A stretch of 64,000 nucleotides of DNA from JAQUOA01 sp037443785 (lineage in GTDB: Bacteria > Bacteroidota > Ignavibacteria > UBA10030 > UBA8401): assembly GCA_037443785.1 (NCBI GenBank), contig JBBINR010000018.1:1-64000 (forward strand). Direction: 5' to 3'. Shown piece by piece: positions 1-8,359 of this stretch. Under the pieces are notes generated by a model. The model was not told the origin of the DNA and searched no databases. It was given only the letters and a program-made list of their open reading frames with translations. Position 1 is the stretch's first letter, and every line of letters begins with the position of its first letter. The position numbers were made by a program, and so were the translations under genes.

Positions 1-38
1 TCCAGATTCCATTGCAGTACTTGGCAATGGAATCTGGA
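1..38. repeat. Inverted repeat at the window edge
   Basis: The arm TCCAGATTCCATTGC (1-15) is repeated in inverse complement at 24-38, separated by 8 nt (AGTACTTG). It lies inside the truncated radical SAM gene and exactly at the sequence end, which is where fold-back assembly or amplification artefacts are found. It could also be a real hairpin. Confidence 0.8.
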
Positions 39-319
39 TGCTCATCACGTGAAATTTTTAACATCTCAAGCGTCGCGACAATGCTTGCAGTGATTGATGA
101 AAGTCCAATGAGATCATATTTTTTTCCCCGAAGATATTTTCGTACATCGTCTAAAGTATGTTGCAAAGACATGCTGTCATAAATCTCTACTTCGAAACCA
201 CTTTTACGCAGTTCGCCGGCGATATACACAAGGCCAAGCGGCGCCCAAATGCCTGCGGATTCTAAAACTCCGGCATGATACGGCGGTGTTGCAAGTAGTA
301 TTCTTTGAATTTTGTTCAT
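1..319 (-). CDS. B12-binding-domain radical SAM protein, N-terminal part only
   Basis: Seen: an open frame from an ATG at 319 to the window edge, 106 codons. It begins MNKIQRILLATPPYHAG and continues with a GIWAPLGLVYIAGELR segment and a KYDLIGLSSITAS strand. This is the usual start of the cobalamin-binding domain found in front of radical SAM domains (BchE/P-methylase-like proteins). The CxxxCxxC cluster motif would lie outside the window, so substrate and reaction cannot be told. It is the last gene of the minus-strand cytochrome cluster, 12 nt after ccsA. Its final 13 or so codons come from an inverted repeat at the window edge (see findings) and may not be authentic; the expected GG-H motif of the family is not seen there. 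Confidence 0.6.
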   Translation of the reverse strand, partial: MNKIQRILLATPPYHAGVLESAGIWAPLGLVYIAGELRKSGFEVEIYDSMSLQHTLDDVRKYLRGKKYDLIGLSSITASIVATLEMLKISRDEHPDSIAKYCNGIW

Positions 320-331
320 ATAAAATTCCAT

Positions 332-1171
332 TTATGGAGTAAAATATTCGGCGTGTAATGAATTAGCGACAAACGGCAATATAAAAATTGTGAAGATGGA
401 TGTAATAAAACATACGACGAGGAAAAGCGCTGATTTTTTCCCACGCCACTTCCAAAATAAGCGCAGGTGTGCAAACATACCATACATTAGCCAGGTGATG
501 AATGACCAAGTTTCAATGGGATCCCATCCCCAATATCTCCCCCAACTTTGGTTTGCCCAAATTGCACCAGCCGCGATATTTATAGTCCAAAATGTAAAGC
601 CAAAACCCGCAAATTTATAACTGTATTCGTCCAGTATCTCAGGTGATGGAATTTTTGCATAGAAGAATTTTTGATTCTCTTTAATTTTTACTAGATACAG
701 TATTGCACAACCTAAAGAAGTAATAATTGCACCTGCCGCCAATTTAGCACACGTGACATGCATTACCAGCCAAATACTCCTCAATGAAGGTGGAAGATTT
801 TGCATTGATGGATTTGAAAATAAACCTATCACCAACATTAAAAAGGAAATTGGTAGTACTAACACTCCGGCAGAGCGAATTTTTTCCCATTTTAAACCTA
901 GAGAAAGAAACATAGCCAGCGTTATCCAGGCATCGGAACTTAAAACTTCATATCGCGTCATATATGGTCCATGTCCTTGTTCAATCCAACGCAATAGTAA
1001 CGCAACTGAATGCAGCACAAGACCAAAAATTGTAATATGTTCAGCTCGTTTTAATACGTTCCCATTTTTGAAGAATAAACTATAAGTATAAATTGAAGAA
1101 GCGGCGATGTAGAGCGCAACGGCAATCCATTGCAACGATACTTCAATTTCCAACCAATTCATTTCCGACAT
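332..1171 (-). CDS. ccsA: Cytochrome c biogenesis protein CcsA/ResC family (System II)
   Basis: Integral membrane protein of the CcsBA haem-handling machine, which delivers haem across the membrane and attaches it to CXXCH motifs of apocytochromes. Seen: about 279 residues with several hydrophobic segments and the tryptophan-rich signature WGRYWGWDPIETW near residue 215, the WWD haem-handling motif of the family. Histidines flanking it (for example HVTCAK and HLRLFW) are candidates for haem ligands. The start at 1171 is chosen because GGAG lies 6 nt upstream; an upstream in-frame ATG at 1183 gives four more residues. It overlaps the end of resB by about 29 nt, so the two are translationally coupled. 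Its place behind three multiheme cytochrome genes suggests it serves their maturation. Family assignment is firm. Confidence 0.92.
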   Translation of the reverse strand: MSEMNWLEIEVSLQWIAVALYIAASSIYTYSLFFKNGNVLKRAEHITIFGLVLHSVALLLRWIEQGHGPYMTRYEVLSSDAWITLAMFLSLGLKWEKIRSAGVLVLPISFLMLVIGLFSNPSMQNLPPSLRSIWLVMHVTCAKLAAGAIITSLGCAILYLVKIKENQKFFYAKIPSPEILDEYSYKFAGFGFTFWTINIAAGAIWANQSWGRYWGWDPIETWSFITWLMYGMFAHLRLFWKWRGKKSALFLVVCFITSIFTIFILPFVANSLHAEYFTP

Positions 1172-2549
1172 TAACAACTCCATAGTTTAAATATTGTTCT
1201 TCCATAATCTCCATAAACTCTTCTGCAAATAGCGCCTTTTCTCTTCGCGAGTAGCCATAAAAAAACACTTTCAGATGCTCATCATTTTGTTCAATAGTAA
1301 AAACTATTTCTTTTACGGGAAGAAAATAAATAAAAAACAAACCAAGAAGGGACATTCCAAATCCTGCAAAAATGAATGATACTCCAAAACTCTCTGTAAC
1401 AATAAACCCACTCCATTGTCGGATATCAGAAAATGTCAGTCTATTGCCGGCAAAGTCGATTTTTTCATACAAAGAAAGTGTATCGTTAAAGATAGACGTT
1501 CCATTCTTTAAAATGCTGAGTAACAGTTTTGGATTTTTAAGTTCAAATGATTTTTTATTTTCATTAGGGAAAAGTCTCATTGATACTGAGTAATCCGTTG
1601 TTGGAAAATCTGAAATTCCTGCAAACGGTTCACTGAATTTTCTGGGACGATCAAGTGAAAAATACGTTGGAATTTTTTGACCATGCTTTTCCAAAATAAG
1701 TCCAACGGTGTACCCATTGGACATCGTTTGATAAACAGTTACCCCTTCCACTTCAATAGAATGATTTACCGATACGCTCTTTGAAACAATATCTTCGTTA
1801 CTATCTGCAATTTTTAAACCACTCTCCAATGATTGAATTTCGGCATTAGAATAATACCTCGGCGCGACTTTATCCAAACCAATGGCTAAATTTGGATGGA
1901 ACGATTTTGCCAGCGGACCCTCTTCATGCACAAGAAATTCATCTTTTGCTCCGAAGAATGTATCTCCTTCAATAATTTGTACAAAACCACGTCGATCAGA
2001 CACAAAATGGAAAAGACTCGCAGCAACAATAACCAGCATTCCTCCGTGCAACAATACTGTTCCCCATTTACTCATTTCATTTTTAACTGTGTAGAACTTG
2101 TCATTCGGTAATTGAGTTTTCAAAGAATAACCATGCCTTTGAAATGATTCGAGTATATCCTTTATACCTTTTTTTTGTTCAACAATAAACTCAAAGAATT
2201 CGAGTGATTTTTTTTTTATCAACAATGAATTATTTACTGTTAATGATCTTTGATTTTTCCAAACGGTATATGTAGACAAGCACATTGAGAAAAATAAAGC
2301 ACCAACACATGTCAAAAATATTGTCGAAGAAAATATTGAATGCAGTAATAATGCATCTGCAATCGAAGCAAGTGCTCGATGATCTTTCTGCCATTGCATC
2401 AAATAATCAGGTGTACACGCAGTTTGTTGTGGAAATACGAAACTGATGCCGGAAAGGAATGCAATTATTGCAATGCCCACCAATGCGGTTTTCCGCGATA
2501 GCAATATGGTACGAAGTTTATTTTTCATTCTTTTTTGTTTATGGATCAT
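1143..2549 (-). CDS. resB: ResB/Ccs1-like cytochrome c biogenesis protein
   Basis: Partner of CcsA in System II cytochrome c maturation; family members hold reduced apocytochrome and haem on the outer face of the membrane. Seen: 468 residues with hydrophobic segments near residues 16-35, 75-100 and 160-185, a long extracytoplasmic region, and a last membrane segment (FIFAGFGMSLLGLFFIYFL) shortly before a cytoplasmic tail. The frame is open 35 codons further upstream, to 2654, but the start at 2549 is preferred: AGGTGG lies 4 nt before it and the ATG overlaps the stop region of the 11-haem cytochrome gene (ATGATCCATAA), typical of coupling. The ResB family call rests on topology, sequence feel and the ccsA neighbour; it is divergent. 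Confidence 0.8.
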   Translation of the reverse strand: MIHKQKRMKNKLRTILLSRKTALVGIAIIAFLSGISFVFPQQTACTPDYLMQWQKDHRALASIADALLLHSIFSSTIFLTCVGALFFSMCLSTYTVWKNQRSLTVNNSLLIKKKSLEFFEFIVEQKKGIKDILESFQRHGYSLKTQLPNDKFYTVKNEMSKWGTVLLHGGMLVIVAASLFHFVSDRRGFVQIIEGDTFFGAKDEFLVHEEGPLAKSFHPNLAIGLDKVAPRYYSNAEIQSLESGLKIADSNEDIVSKSVSVNHSIEVEGVTVYQTMSNGYTVGLILEKHGQKIPTYFSLDRPRKFSEPFAGISDFPTTDYSVSMRLFPNENKKSFELKNPKLLLSILKNGTSIFNDTLSLYEKIDFAGNRLTFSDIRQWSGFIVTESFGVSFIFAGFGMSLLGLFFIYFLPVKEIVFTIEQNDEHLKVFFYGYSRREKALFAEEFMEIMEEQYLNYGVVNVGNELVGN

Positions 2550-4515
2550 ATCCACCTGCATTCGAGTGAGTAGTGCATCCAGACTGCGTTGAATAACAGT
2601 TGCTTTTTTGATATGCACTTGGACTGGTCGCTTTTTTAAATCCTGAGATGACATTCAATAATGCGTTCGCGTTTGTAGGATCAGAATAATTGTAAGGGGC
2701 GGCATCAGTTCTATATCCAATGAGACGACTTCGCTTTGAACCATGAGGTATTGCAACATGACACGATACACAGGGGACCCCTGTATAAGTTTTACCATTA
2801 ATTGTAATACTACGAGTTTCATGCTCTAGATGAGCAATGTTATTACCTGACCACGTACCAGCAGAATAAAGCGGATGACAGTTAACACAAAATAAATTTG
2901 TTGACCAGCTATTAGTGTTGCTTCTTACATCCCGTAATGTCCAAACCACAGTACCTCCGGCATTTGCGGGCCAATATTGTGCTGATGGTTTAGTACTTGT
3001 TCCCTTCAGCATAAATTTTCTGTTTGAACCATGCGGTCCATCCGGTTCAGTTGCAGATACAACAGCATCGTTTCCATGGCAGTCAGAACAGTACATTGTG
3101 TTAGCACCAAGAGTCGTATTCCACGGTGAAGACATTTGAGCAGCAACAAGCGTTTTTGGAGTACCCGAACCTGTTTGGTTTGTTAAGCCAACTACTACAG
3201 GATGTACTGATTTATTATTGACATTGTATTCTAATGCTTGATCTGTAACATTTTGTCCTGAAGGACCGATTATGGTTGAAACGCCATTTGTGACGACTCC
3301 TAAACCATTATATGAATGACATTTCATGCAAATCTGATATTCTTTTACTGCTGGATCATACCGTGTGAATATAGTCGGCTGGGACCAAATTGTTGCGGAG
3401 CCGGGTTCTATTCCCCAAGCACCCGAAAGCACATTAGATACTATATTCGTGGTTGTTGTATGTAAACCGCTTTTTGCAGCATGAGGATTATGACAGTCTG
3501 AACATTCAGCATGTCTATTTGGAGAATTGAGATTTGTTGATGCCTCAGTATTTGTAGTTGTAACTGGTGAAGCATTAATAGGCGTATGCTTTCCACTGAC
3601 CGTAAATGTCGGGTGTGTATATATTTTCGCAAAAGGACCACCGGCCGCATTTGAGACATTCTTTGCAGTTATCCCTCCGTTAGTAGTGCCTTTATGACAC
3701 GGATCGCATGTTGCTTCTTCAACACCTTTGATTAACCGTGAAGCATTTGTTGCTGAATGCGGTTTGTGACAACTTTCACAAGCATTTGTCGCGACAGTTG
3801 TATATCCCGTATGAGACAGCCCCGCAGGTATCGTTTTCGTTGAAGATTGATGAATTGACGGTCCGCTTGTAAAGTTGGGAACATTATGACATTTTAAGCA
3901 AAGCGCTGAAGCAGAATTACTTTGTATTAAAAATTTTTTTATTGTTATATCACGGTCTTCTTTGTGTGGATCGTGACATGAAGTGCAGTTTACTGCATCC
4001 GCCTGACCCGTTGGAGTAAAGTGATTGCTTTTGGCTGTATTAAACGTTACCGATATGGGATGATCATCTGAAAGATTTGTACCACCAACACCGCCAATAT
4101 TGCTTGATGCAGATGTTGCGATTCTCTGATTTGCATCAAGTTGTGCTCCACCAGAAACGTTAATTTGTCCGGTGCTAATTGCGCCAACAGCAATTGTTCC
4201 ATCATGACATGATAAGCATAACTTAGACTTTGTATTGGGATATTGTGCCTGATATGTAGATGCGAATGTCGTGCTTGTATATTGTGAGTATGATACCGAA
4301 GACATTGTGTGATCCCAAAGCGGTTCTACTACAATTGCCTTGTGAGGTATATGACAGAATTTACATATTTCTTGTTCCGATGTTGCCTTCACAATTCCCG
4401 GTCCGGAAACCGAAAGATTATGTTTACTCGATACTATTTGACCGAGTAGCAAACTTGGAATGAACAGTAAAATTCCAATATATTTTTTAGTAACCGGACC
4501 CAGAAGTATGCTCAT
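2539..4515 (-). CDS. Undecaheme (11 CXXCH) secreted c-type cytochrome
   Basis: Seen: 658 residues with a signal peptide (KKYIGILLFIPSLLLGQ) and eleven CXXCH motifs: CKFCH, CLSCH, CTSCH, CLKCH, CESCH, CDPCH, CSDCH, CMKCH, CSDCH, CVNCH and CVSCH. Several are followed by xPH (CHIPH, CHDPH, CHKPH, CHNPH), as in doubled-CXXCH cytochromes where the extra His ligates a neighbouring haem. The first four motifs and the SKHNLS and DDHPIS segments match the tetraheme protein at 7300-7971. Inferred role: periplasmic or cell-surface electron carrier in extracellular or trans-outer-membrane electron transfer. It starts within the stop of the NHL gene upstream (ATGA overlap) and overlaps resB downstream. 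The C-terminal tail carries two further cysteines (NCYSTQSGCTTH) not in a canonical haem motif. Confidence 0.92.
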   Translation of the reverse strand: MSILLGPVTKKYIGILLFIPSLLLGQIVSSKHNLSVSGPGIVKATSEQEICKFCHIPHKAIVVEPLWDHTMSSVSYSQYTSTTFASTYQAQYPNTKSKLCLSCHDGTIAVGAISTGQINVSGGAQLDANQRIATSASSNIGGVGGTNLSDDHPISVTFNTAKSNHFTPTGQADAVNCTSCHDPHKEDRDITIKKFLIQSNSASALCLKCHNVPNFTSGPSIHQSSTKTIPAGLSHTGYTTVATNACESCHKPHSATNASRLIKGVEEATCDPCHKGTTNGGITAKNVSNAAGGPFAKIYTHPTFTVSGKHTPINASPVTTTNTEASTNLNSPNRHAECSDCHNPHAAKSGLHTTTTNIVSNVLSGAWGIEPGSATIWSQPTIFTRYDPAVKEYQICMKCHSYNGLGVVTNGVSTIIGPSGQNVTDQALEYNVNNKSVHPVVVGLTNQTGSGTPKTLVAAQMSSPWNTTLGANTMYCSDCHGNDAVVSATEPDGPHGSNRKFMLKGTSTKPSAQYWPANAGGTVVWTLRDVRSNTNSWSTNLFCVNCHPLYSAGTWSGNNIAHLEHETRSITINGKTYTGVPCVSCHVAIPHGSKRSRLIGYRTDAAPYNYSDPTNANALLNVISGFKKATSPSAYQKSNCYSTQSGCTTHSNAGGYDP

Positions 4516-5516
4516 TGAAGATACTGAAATACTTGAACTCGTTTATTTCCCGAATCAACAACATAAATTTTATTTTTTTCGTCAATAACAATACAGGAGG
4601 GAAGATAAAGTTTTCCAAATTGACTGCCTGAACCACCAAACGCCATTAAAATTTGGCCTTTCGGATTAAATATCTGCACGACGTCAAATAAAGCATCGAC
4701 AACATATACGTTGCCGTCACCATCCAACGCGATGCCCTTGGGACGGGCAAAATTACCAATTCCATCTCCCAGCTTTCCAAATGTTGATAAAAAAGTACCG
4801 TCATCATTCAACGTTTGAACCCGAAAATTTAAAGCGTCAACGACATACAATGGAACTTCGGATTGTTGCGCTTTTGCTGTTATATACAAAGGAAAATTAA
4901 ATTGCACTTTATCAAAGCCGCGTTTACCAAAACGATTAAGCTCGTTCCCATTAAAATCGGCAACTATAATTTGGTTTTCCCCGGCATCTGCTATATAGAG
5001 CAAATTGTTTTTAACGCAAATTCCACACGGACGGTTGAGATGGAGGGGCAACCGCCCTTTGAATTTTCCTTTCATTTCAAAGACATAAATAGATTTTTTC
5101 TCTGAATCTGATACATACAGAAGATCATTTGCTATTGCGACCCCAACGGGCGAAACCAGAGGGAATTCTTTCGATCCTCTGATTTCAAAATATTCCTTTT
5201 GTGCCACATCAATTACATGAATAAGTTTTTTTTCAGTATCAGTAATGTACATCGTCCCATTTTTATCAACTGCAATCCCTTGTGGATGATACATCTCGGT
5301 ATTTTCTTTTTCTTCGCCAAAAATAAAATCGGTAATTTTTTGCCACCACGATTTTTTGATCCCTAAGTCTTCCTTCCCTGCAATAGCGTATAAAAATTGA
5401 ATATGTGCTTTTTGAGGTGCCGGCGGCCATTGTAACATTTGGTCAGAATATTTTTGCGCGAAAACGTTGAGACACGATATCAATACAGCAATAGCTATGA
5501 GAGAGTATTTTTTCAT
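4512..5516 (-). CDS. Secreted six-bladed NHL-repeat beta-propeller protein
   Basis: Seen: 334 residues with a cleavable signal peptide (MKKYSLIAIAVLISCLNVFA) and six NHL-type blades, each with a GIAVD-type strand followed by a YVVD-type strand (for example RPKGIALDGDGNVYVVDA). Between signal and propeller is the conserved WPPAPQKAHIQFLYA segment that also appears as WPSPPDKPRIKYL in the second NHL gene at 8360-9397, so the two are paralogues. NHL propellers are protein-binding platforms; the position between a barrel gene (6 nt upstream) and the 11-haem cytochrome (ATGA overlap downstream) suggests a structural or assembly role in the electron conduit. No enzymatic residues are recognised. 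Confidence 0.88.
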   Translation of the reverse strand: MKKYSLIAIAVLISCLNVFAQKYSDQMLQWPPAPQKAHIQFLYAIAGKEDLGIKKSWWQKITDFIFGEEKENTEMYHPQGIAVDKNGTMYITDTEKKLIHVIDVAQKEYFEIRGSKEFPLVSPVGVAIANDLLYVSDSEKKSIYVFEMKGKFKGRLPLHLNRPCGICVKNNLLYIADAGENQIIVADFNGNELNRFGKRGFDKVQFNFPLYITAKAQQSEVPLYVVDALNFRVQTLNDDGTFLSTFGKLGDGIGNFARPKGIALDGDGNVYVVDALFDVVQIFNPKGQILMAFGGSGSQFGKLYLPSCIVIDEKNKIYVVDSGNKRVQVFQYLQ

Positions 5517-5522
5517 TCTTCT

Positions 5523-7265
5523 CTAATCGAATTCAAAACTAAATGGGCGAGTCACTGTAAAATAAAAATCATTACGCGTGAAATGTCGATAGTTATAACC
5601 TGCGTAGCGTAATGTAAATGCGACTGCCCTCAAATTATAGGTTGCGTTTACTTCATAATTTTTATTCTCCGCCATTTCTACCCTGTCGCGAAGAATTGAG
5701 ATACGGGTTTGGATATTAAAATTCGGTAAAACTCCGGGCAATGTCAGCATACCAGAATAGCGATCCGTGGTGTTTGAGTAATTGGGCGTTGAAACAGTAG
5801 TGAGAACATAATTGATATTAAGAAGCATTTCCAAAAAAGATCTTAATGTATATTGAATGTCCACAAACATGGAGTAATTTTTTAATACTGAATTTCGATT
5901 GCCGAATTCTTTTGAATATGAAATTGTTGAATTACTTCTTACCGTACAGGATTGAAGTATATCACTTTCAATAGAAAGCGAGGTGCTGTTATTGATATTC
6001 GATCGATTCACAGTTCCAATCATCTTCCGAATTTTAAATTGCTCGCCAATTTGCACAATGCCAAACGGTAACGTTGTACACCGGAATGCTCCAGAGGTCA
6101 AATGTTCAACCGAATGCAGAATCGAAGCATAAACGTTTCGTTGATATGTAATTTGCGAGAGAAAATTGGATTCACCCACATTAAAACTGTGATCATTCAT
6201 TGCGGCAAATGTTAACGTGCTGTTTCTCGAATCCACTCCTGCTGCTTCCACATGACGCAGTAATGCTAAACCATTCCACTCTCCAGTGAGCGGCATATTG
6301 TACTGATCACTTATTTGGTAAGCGTACGTCCGCATATCCAAATACGAAAATCGGCGAAGTTCCAAACTTAATTGATTTGCAGTCAAATCATCAATTTGCT
6401 TGTGCCACATAGAACTCAGATACGTCGACGTATTATCATTTTCTTGAGTAAAACTAAAGTTGGTCGAGAGTTGATCCCTGGAAGAGAAAAAAGAAGAAGT
6501 GTGCATTTGAGCTTCGCGGGAAGAATAAAACAAATTATTAATGGTATAGCGTCTATCGTTCTGGCGCAACTCCAAATCCCAGGTTGTGTTCTTCCCAATT
6601 GCACCATCAAGCGAAGCATGATAATTCTGAGATCTCATATCATTTGAAACAGCAGTATTTAATCCCTTGCTTGAAAAATTATCGTAGGATAGAATTAGAC
6701 GTGGATATTGTGTCCCAAACTGGCTTGAAAATCTGCCCCCAAAATTTGTTGATAATGTTTTTGTGAATGATCGTGCAATTAATTCGTTTGAAAGCTCATT
6801 TGTGTTCACATCCTGTTTAGCGTACAACGTCACGGGATAATTTGTCAACTTTAATATTTCAACATTAGCGTCATAAAAATTGAAATATGTATCATGCTGT
6901 GTTAAATTTCCCAAGTTAGTTGAAGTATTTGAATTTATATTTCTGAATCTGGTATTCAACGAAAATTCGGCCAGATTGGGATGGAAGACATACCCGTTTG
7001 AGAAAATGTTGAAAACTTGATGAAACCGGGAAAGATTGTCGTTTGATGAAGTAAATGTTTGTATTTGCCGTTCATATTCAATACCAAGATTCCCTTGCAC
7101 ATTTTTAAACTGACCAAATGCAACCATGGAAAAAAAAAGAATTGCACCAACCAATCTACTTAAGACGATAAAACAAGCATCGCCCGTTAATACAACGGGC
7201 GATGGAACACCAAATGTTATTGTATTACAATCCCCCACCCTCAGTGAAATTCTTTCTCGTAACAT
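5523..7265 (-). CDS. Putative outer-membrane beta-barrel, cytochrome-associated
   Basis: No family is recognised with certainty. Seen: about 580 residues, no cysteine motifs in the mature part, many alternating-hydrophobic segments rich in N, S, T, Y and F, and a C-terminus ending PFSFEFD, as expected for an outer-membrane beta-barrel of 20 or more strands. It sits between two multiheme cytochrome genes, so a porin of a porin-cytochrome conduit (an MtrB-like role, not an MtrB sequence match) is the natural inference. The start is uncertain: the ATG at 7265 lacks a Shine-Dalgarno and puts some 33 residues before the hydrophobic signal (LVGAILFFSMVAFGQ). A strong hairpin (7178-7204) lies in that N-terminal stretch, so translation may begin downstream, for example at a TTG near 7154. 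Confidence 0.6.
   Translation of the reverse strand: MLRERISLRVGDCNTITFGVPSPVVLTGDACFIVLSRLVGAILFFSMVAFGQFKNVQGNLGIEYERQIQTFTSSNDNLSRFHQVFNIFSNGYVFHPNLAEFSLNTRFRNINSNTSTNLGNLTQHDTYFNFYDANVEILKLTNYPVTLYAKQDVNTNELSNELIARSFTKTLSTNFGGRFSSQFGTQYPRLILSYDNFSSKGLNTAVSNDMRSQNYHASLDGAIGKNTTWDLELRQNDRRYTINNLFYSSREAQMHTSSFFSSRDQLSTNFSFTQENDNTSTYLSSMWHKQIDDLTANQLSLELRRFSYLDMRTYAYQISDQYNMPLTGEWNGLALLRHVEAAGVDSRNSTLTFAAMNDHSFNVGESNFLSQITYQRNVYASILHSVEHLTSGAFRCTTLPFGIVQIGEQFKIRKMIGTVNRSNINNSTSLSIESDILQSCTVRSNSTISYSKEFGNRNSVLKNYSMFVDIQYTLRSFLEMLLNINYVLTTVSTPNYSNTTDRYSGMLTLPGVLPNFNIQTRISILRDRVEMAENKNYEVNATYNLRAVAFTLRYAGYNYRHFTRNDFYFTVTRPFSFEFD
7178..7204 (-). terminator. Strong hairpin, attenuator- or terminator-like
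   Basis: An 11-bp perfect stem, CATCGCCCGTT / AACGGGCGATG, with a 5-nt loop. On the minus strand it is followed by CTTGTTTTATC, a weak U-tract. It lies between the tetraheme cytochrome gene and the hydrophobic signal of the barrel protein. It could be a partial terminator that sets cytochrome:barrel stoichiometry, or an mRNA-stability structure. Confidence 0.5.
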
Positions 7266-7299
7266 AATTTTTTACATAAAGCACATCACAACGGCATAA

Positions 7300-7971
7300 T
7301 TATTTCGAATGGCATTTGACACACAAGGCACTTCCCGAGTTAGAAATACGCAAAAAGGAAGTATTGGCGTTGCTGTGCGGATTGTGGCATGATGCGCATT
7401 GCACTTTGCCGCTGTATAATGGAACAGAATGAGCAGCATCAACATACGAAGCGCTATTCGGCGTCACTAAACCACCATCAGCAGTTGCCAGCGCAACATC
7501 ATACATAAAATTAATTGGATGATCATTCGTTAAACTTGTTCCTAAATATGCTTGCCGAGTGTTAGAGATTTTTCCTGTAGCATCCAATTCAGTTCCACTT
7601 CCCATCGTTGGATTCGTCGCTCCTGATGGATTTCCAAGGCTATTAACAGCAACTGTCCCATCGTGGCAGCTCATACAAAGATTTGAAACTGCATTCCCAC
7701 CACCGATATCAGCTACCGTTGCATTAAGTGTAGAGCTTGTGTAAGTGCCGTAAGTTGCTGTCGACGAGAGTGTTTTATTCCACAATGGTGTTGCAGTTAC
7801 GGTTTTTTGGTGAGGAGTATGGCAAAAAATACAGACCTGCGATTCAGTAGTAGATTTGTCTGTAATTCCACCACCTGCCGATAAATCATGTTTTGATCCA
7901 ACAACAGATTGAGCGACTGACATTGAAAATCCCATCACAACCATACACACGAAAGATAGAAATCGATACAT
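7300..7971 (-). CDS. Tetraheme secreted c-type cytochrome
   Basis: Seen: 223 residues, signal peptide (YRFLSFVCMVVMGFSMSVAQ), four CXXCH motifs (CIFCH, CMSCH, CASCH, CVKCH), with the last only two residues from the C-terminus. The spacing and flanks (GSKHDLS, CHTPH, PLWNKTLSS, CHDGTVAV, NDHPINF, CHNPH) match the first four-haem module of the 11-haem protein at 2539-4515, so they share a domain. The start at 7971 is chosen over an in-frame ATG at 8055 because AAAGGAGA lies just upstream and the signal peptide follows directly. It is the first gene of the transcription unit running to ccsA and beyond, with a sigma-54-like promoter 59 nt upstream. Inferred role: periplasmic electron carrier feeding the conduit. 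Confidence 0.93.
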   Translation of the reverse strand: MYRFLSFVCMVVMGFSMSVAQSVVGSKHDLSAGGGITDKSTTESQVCIFCHTPHQKTVTATPLWNKTLSSTATYGTYTSSTLNATVADIGGGNAVSNLCMSCHDGTVAVNSLGNPSGATNPTMGSGTELDATGKISNTRQAYLGTSLTNDHPINFMYDVALATADGGLVTPNSASYVDAAHSVPLYSGKVQCASCHNPHSNANTSFLRISNSGSALCVKCHSK

Positions 7972-8029
7972 ATCTTCTCCTTTATTTATAGTGAGTAAAA
8001 ATATTTTTTTAACACTCGTCATATATAAT

Positions 8030-8046
8030 GGCAAGATATATACCAA
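8030..8046 (-). promoter_or_regulatory. Sigma-54-like -24/-12 promoter for the tetraheme-barrel-NHL-undecaheme operon
   Basis: Minus-strand TTGGTATATATCTTGCC matches the RpoN consensus TTGGCAC-N5-TTGCA at the invariant GG (-24) and GC (-12), with the required 12-nt separation. The element ends 59 nt before the ATG at 7971. A matching element stands before the octaheme gene, and an NtrC-type activator is encoded close by. Confidence 0.6.
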
Positions 8047-8359
8047 AATGGACATAGATTTTATGCAAAAAATCCAGGTTTTTGACTAGCGAAATTTTAC
8101 TATCGAGAAATTCAGCACTGTTATGGGTCAAATACCCCACCATAAACAATTCCTTCTATTTGCTTAAGGGGGATAGAAGCAAAACTATAGTAAATGACTC
8201 AACCGAAGTTATACTTGAACAGCAGATTCGTCGGACCACCTTTTTGATGTATTTGCAGATCTTAAAAAAAGAAGATTATTTTACAACTTCACTTCCGAAA
8301 ACAGCAGGATTTAAAAAAGCGAAACCTATATTTAGTACATTCAAAATATTTGTGTGAAA
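8047..8359. other. Intergenic region upstream of the tetraheme operon
   Basis: 313 nt between the sigma-54-like element and the end of the NHL lipoprotein gene. I see no convincing gene; a plus-strand frame here (8082-8357) has no ribosome site or recognisable domain. Activator (enhancer) sites for the NtrC-type regulator would be expected in this stretch, but I cannot identify them. A small imperfect inverted repeat (TTGCTT ... AAGCAA around 8160-8185) is the only structure noticed. Confidence 0.4.

Noticed and set aside
8082..8357. 91-codon plus-strand frame between cytochrome genes
   Set aside because: No ribosome site, no recognisable domain, and it fills the expected activator region of the sigma-54-like promoter.
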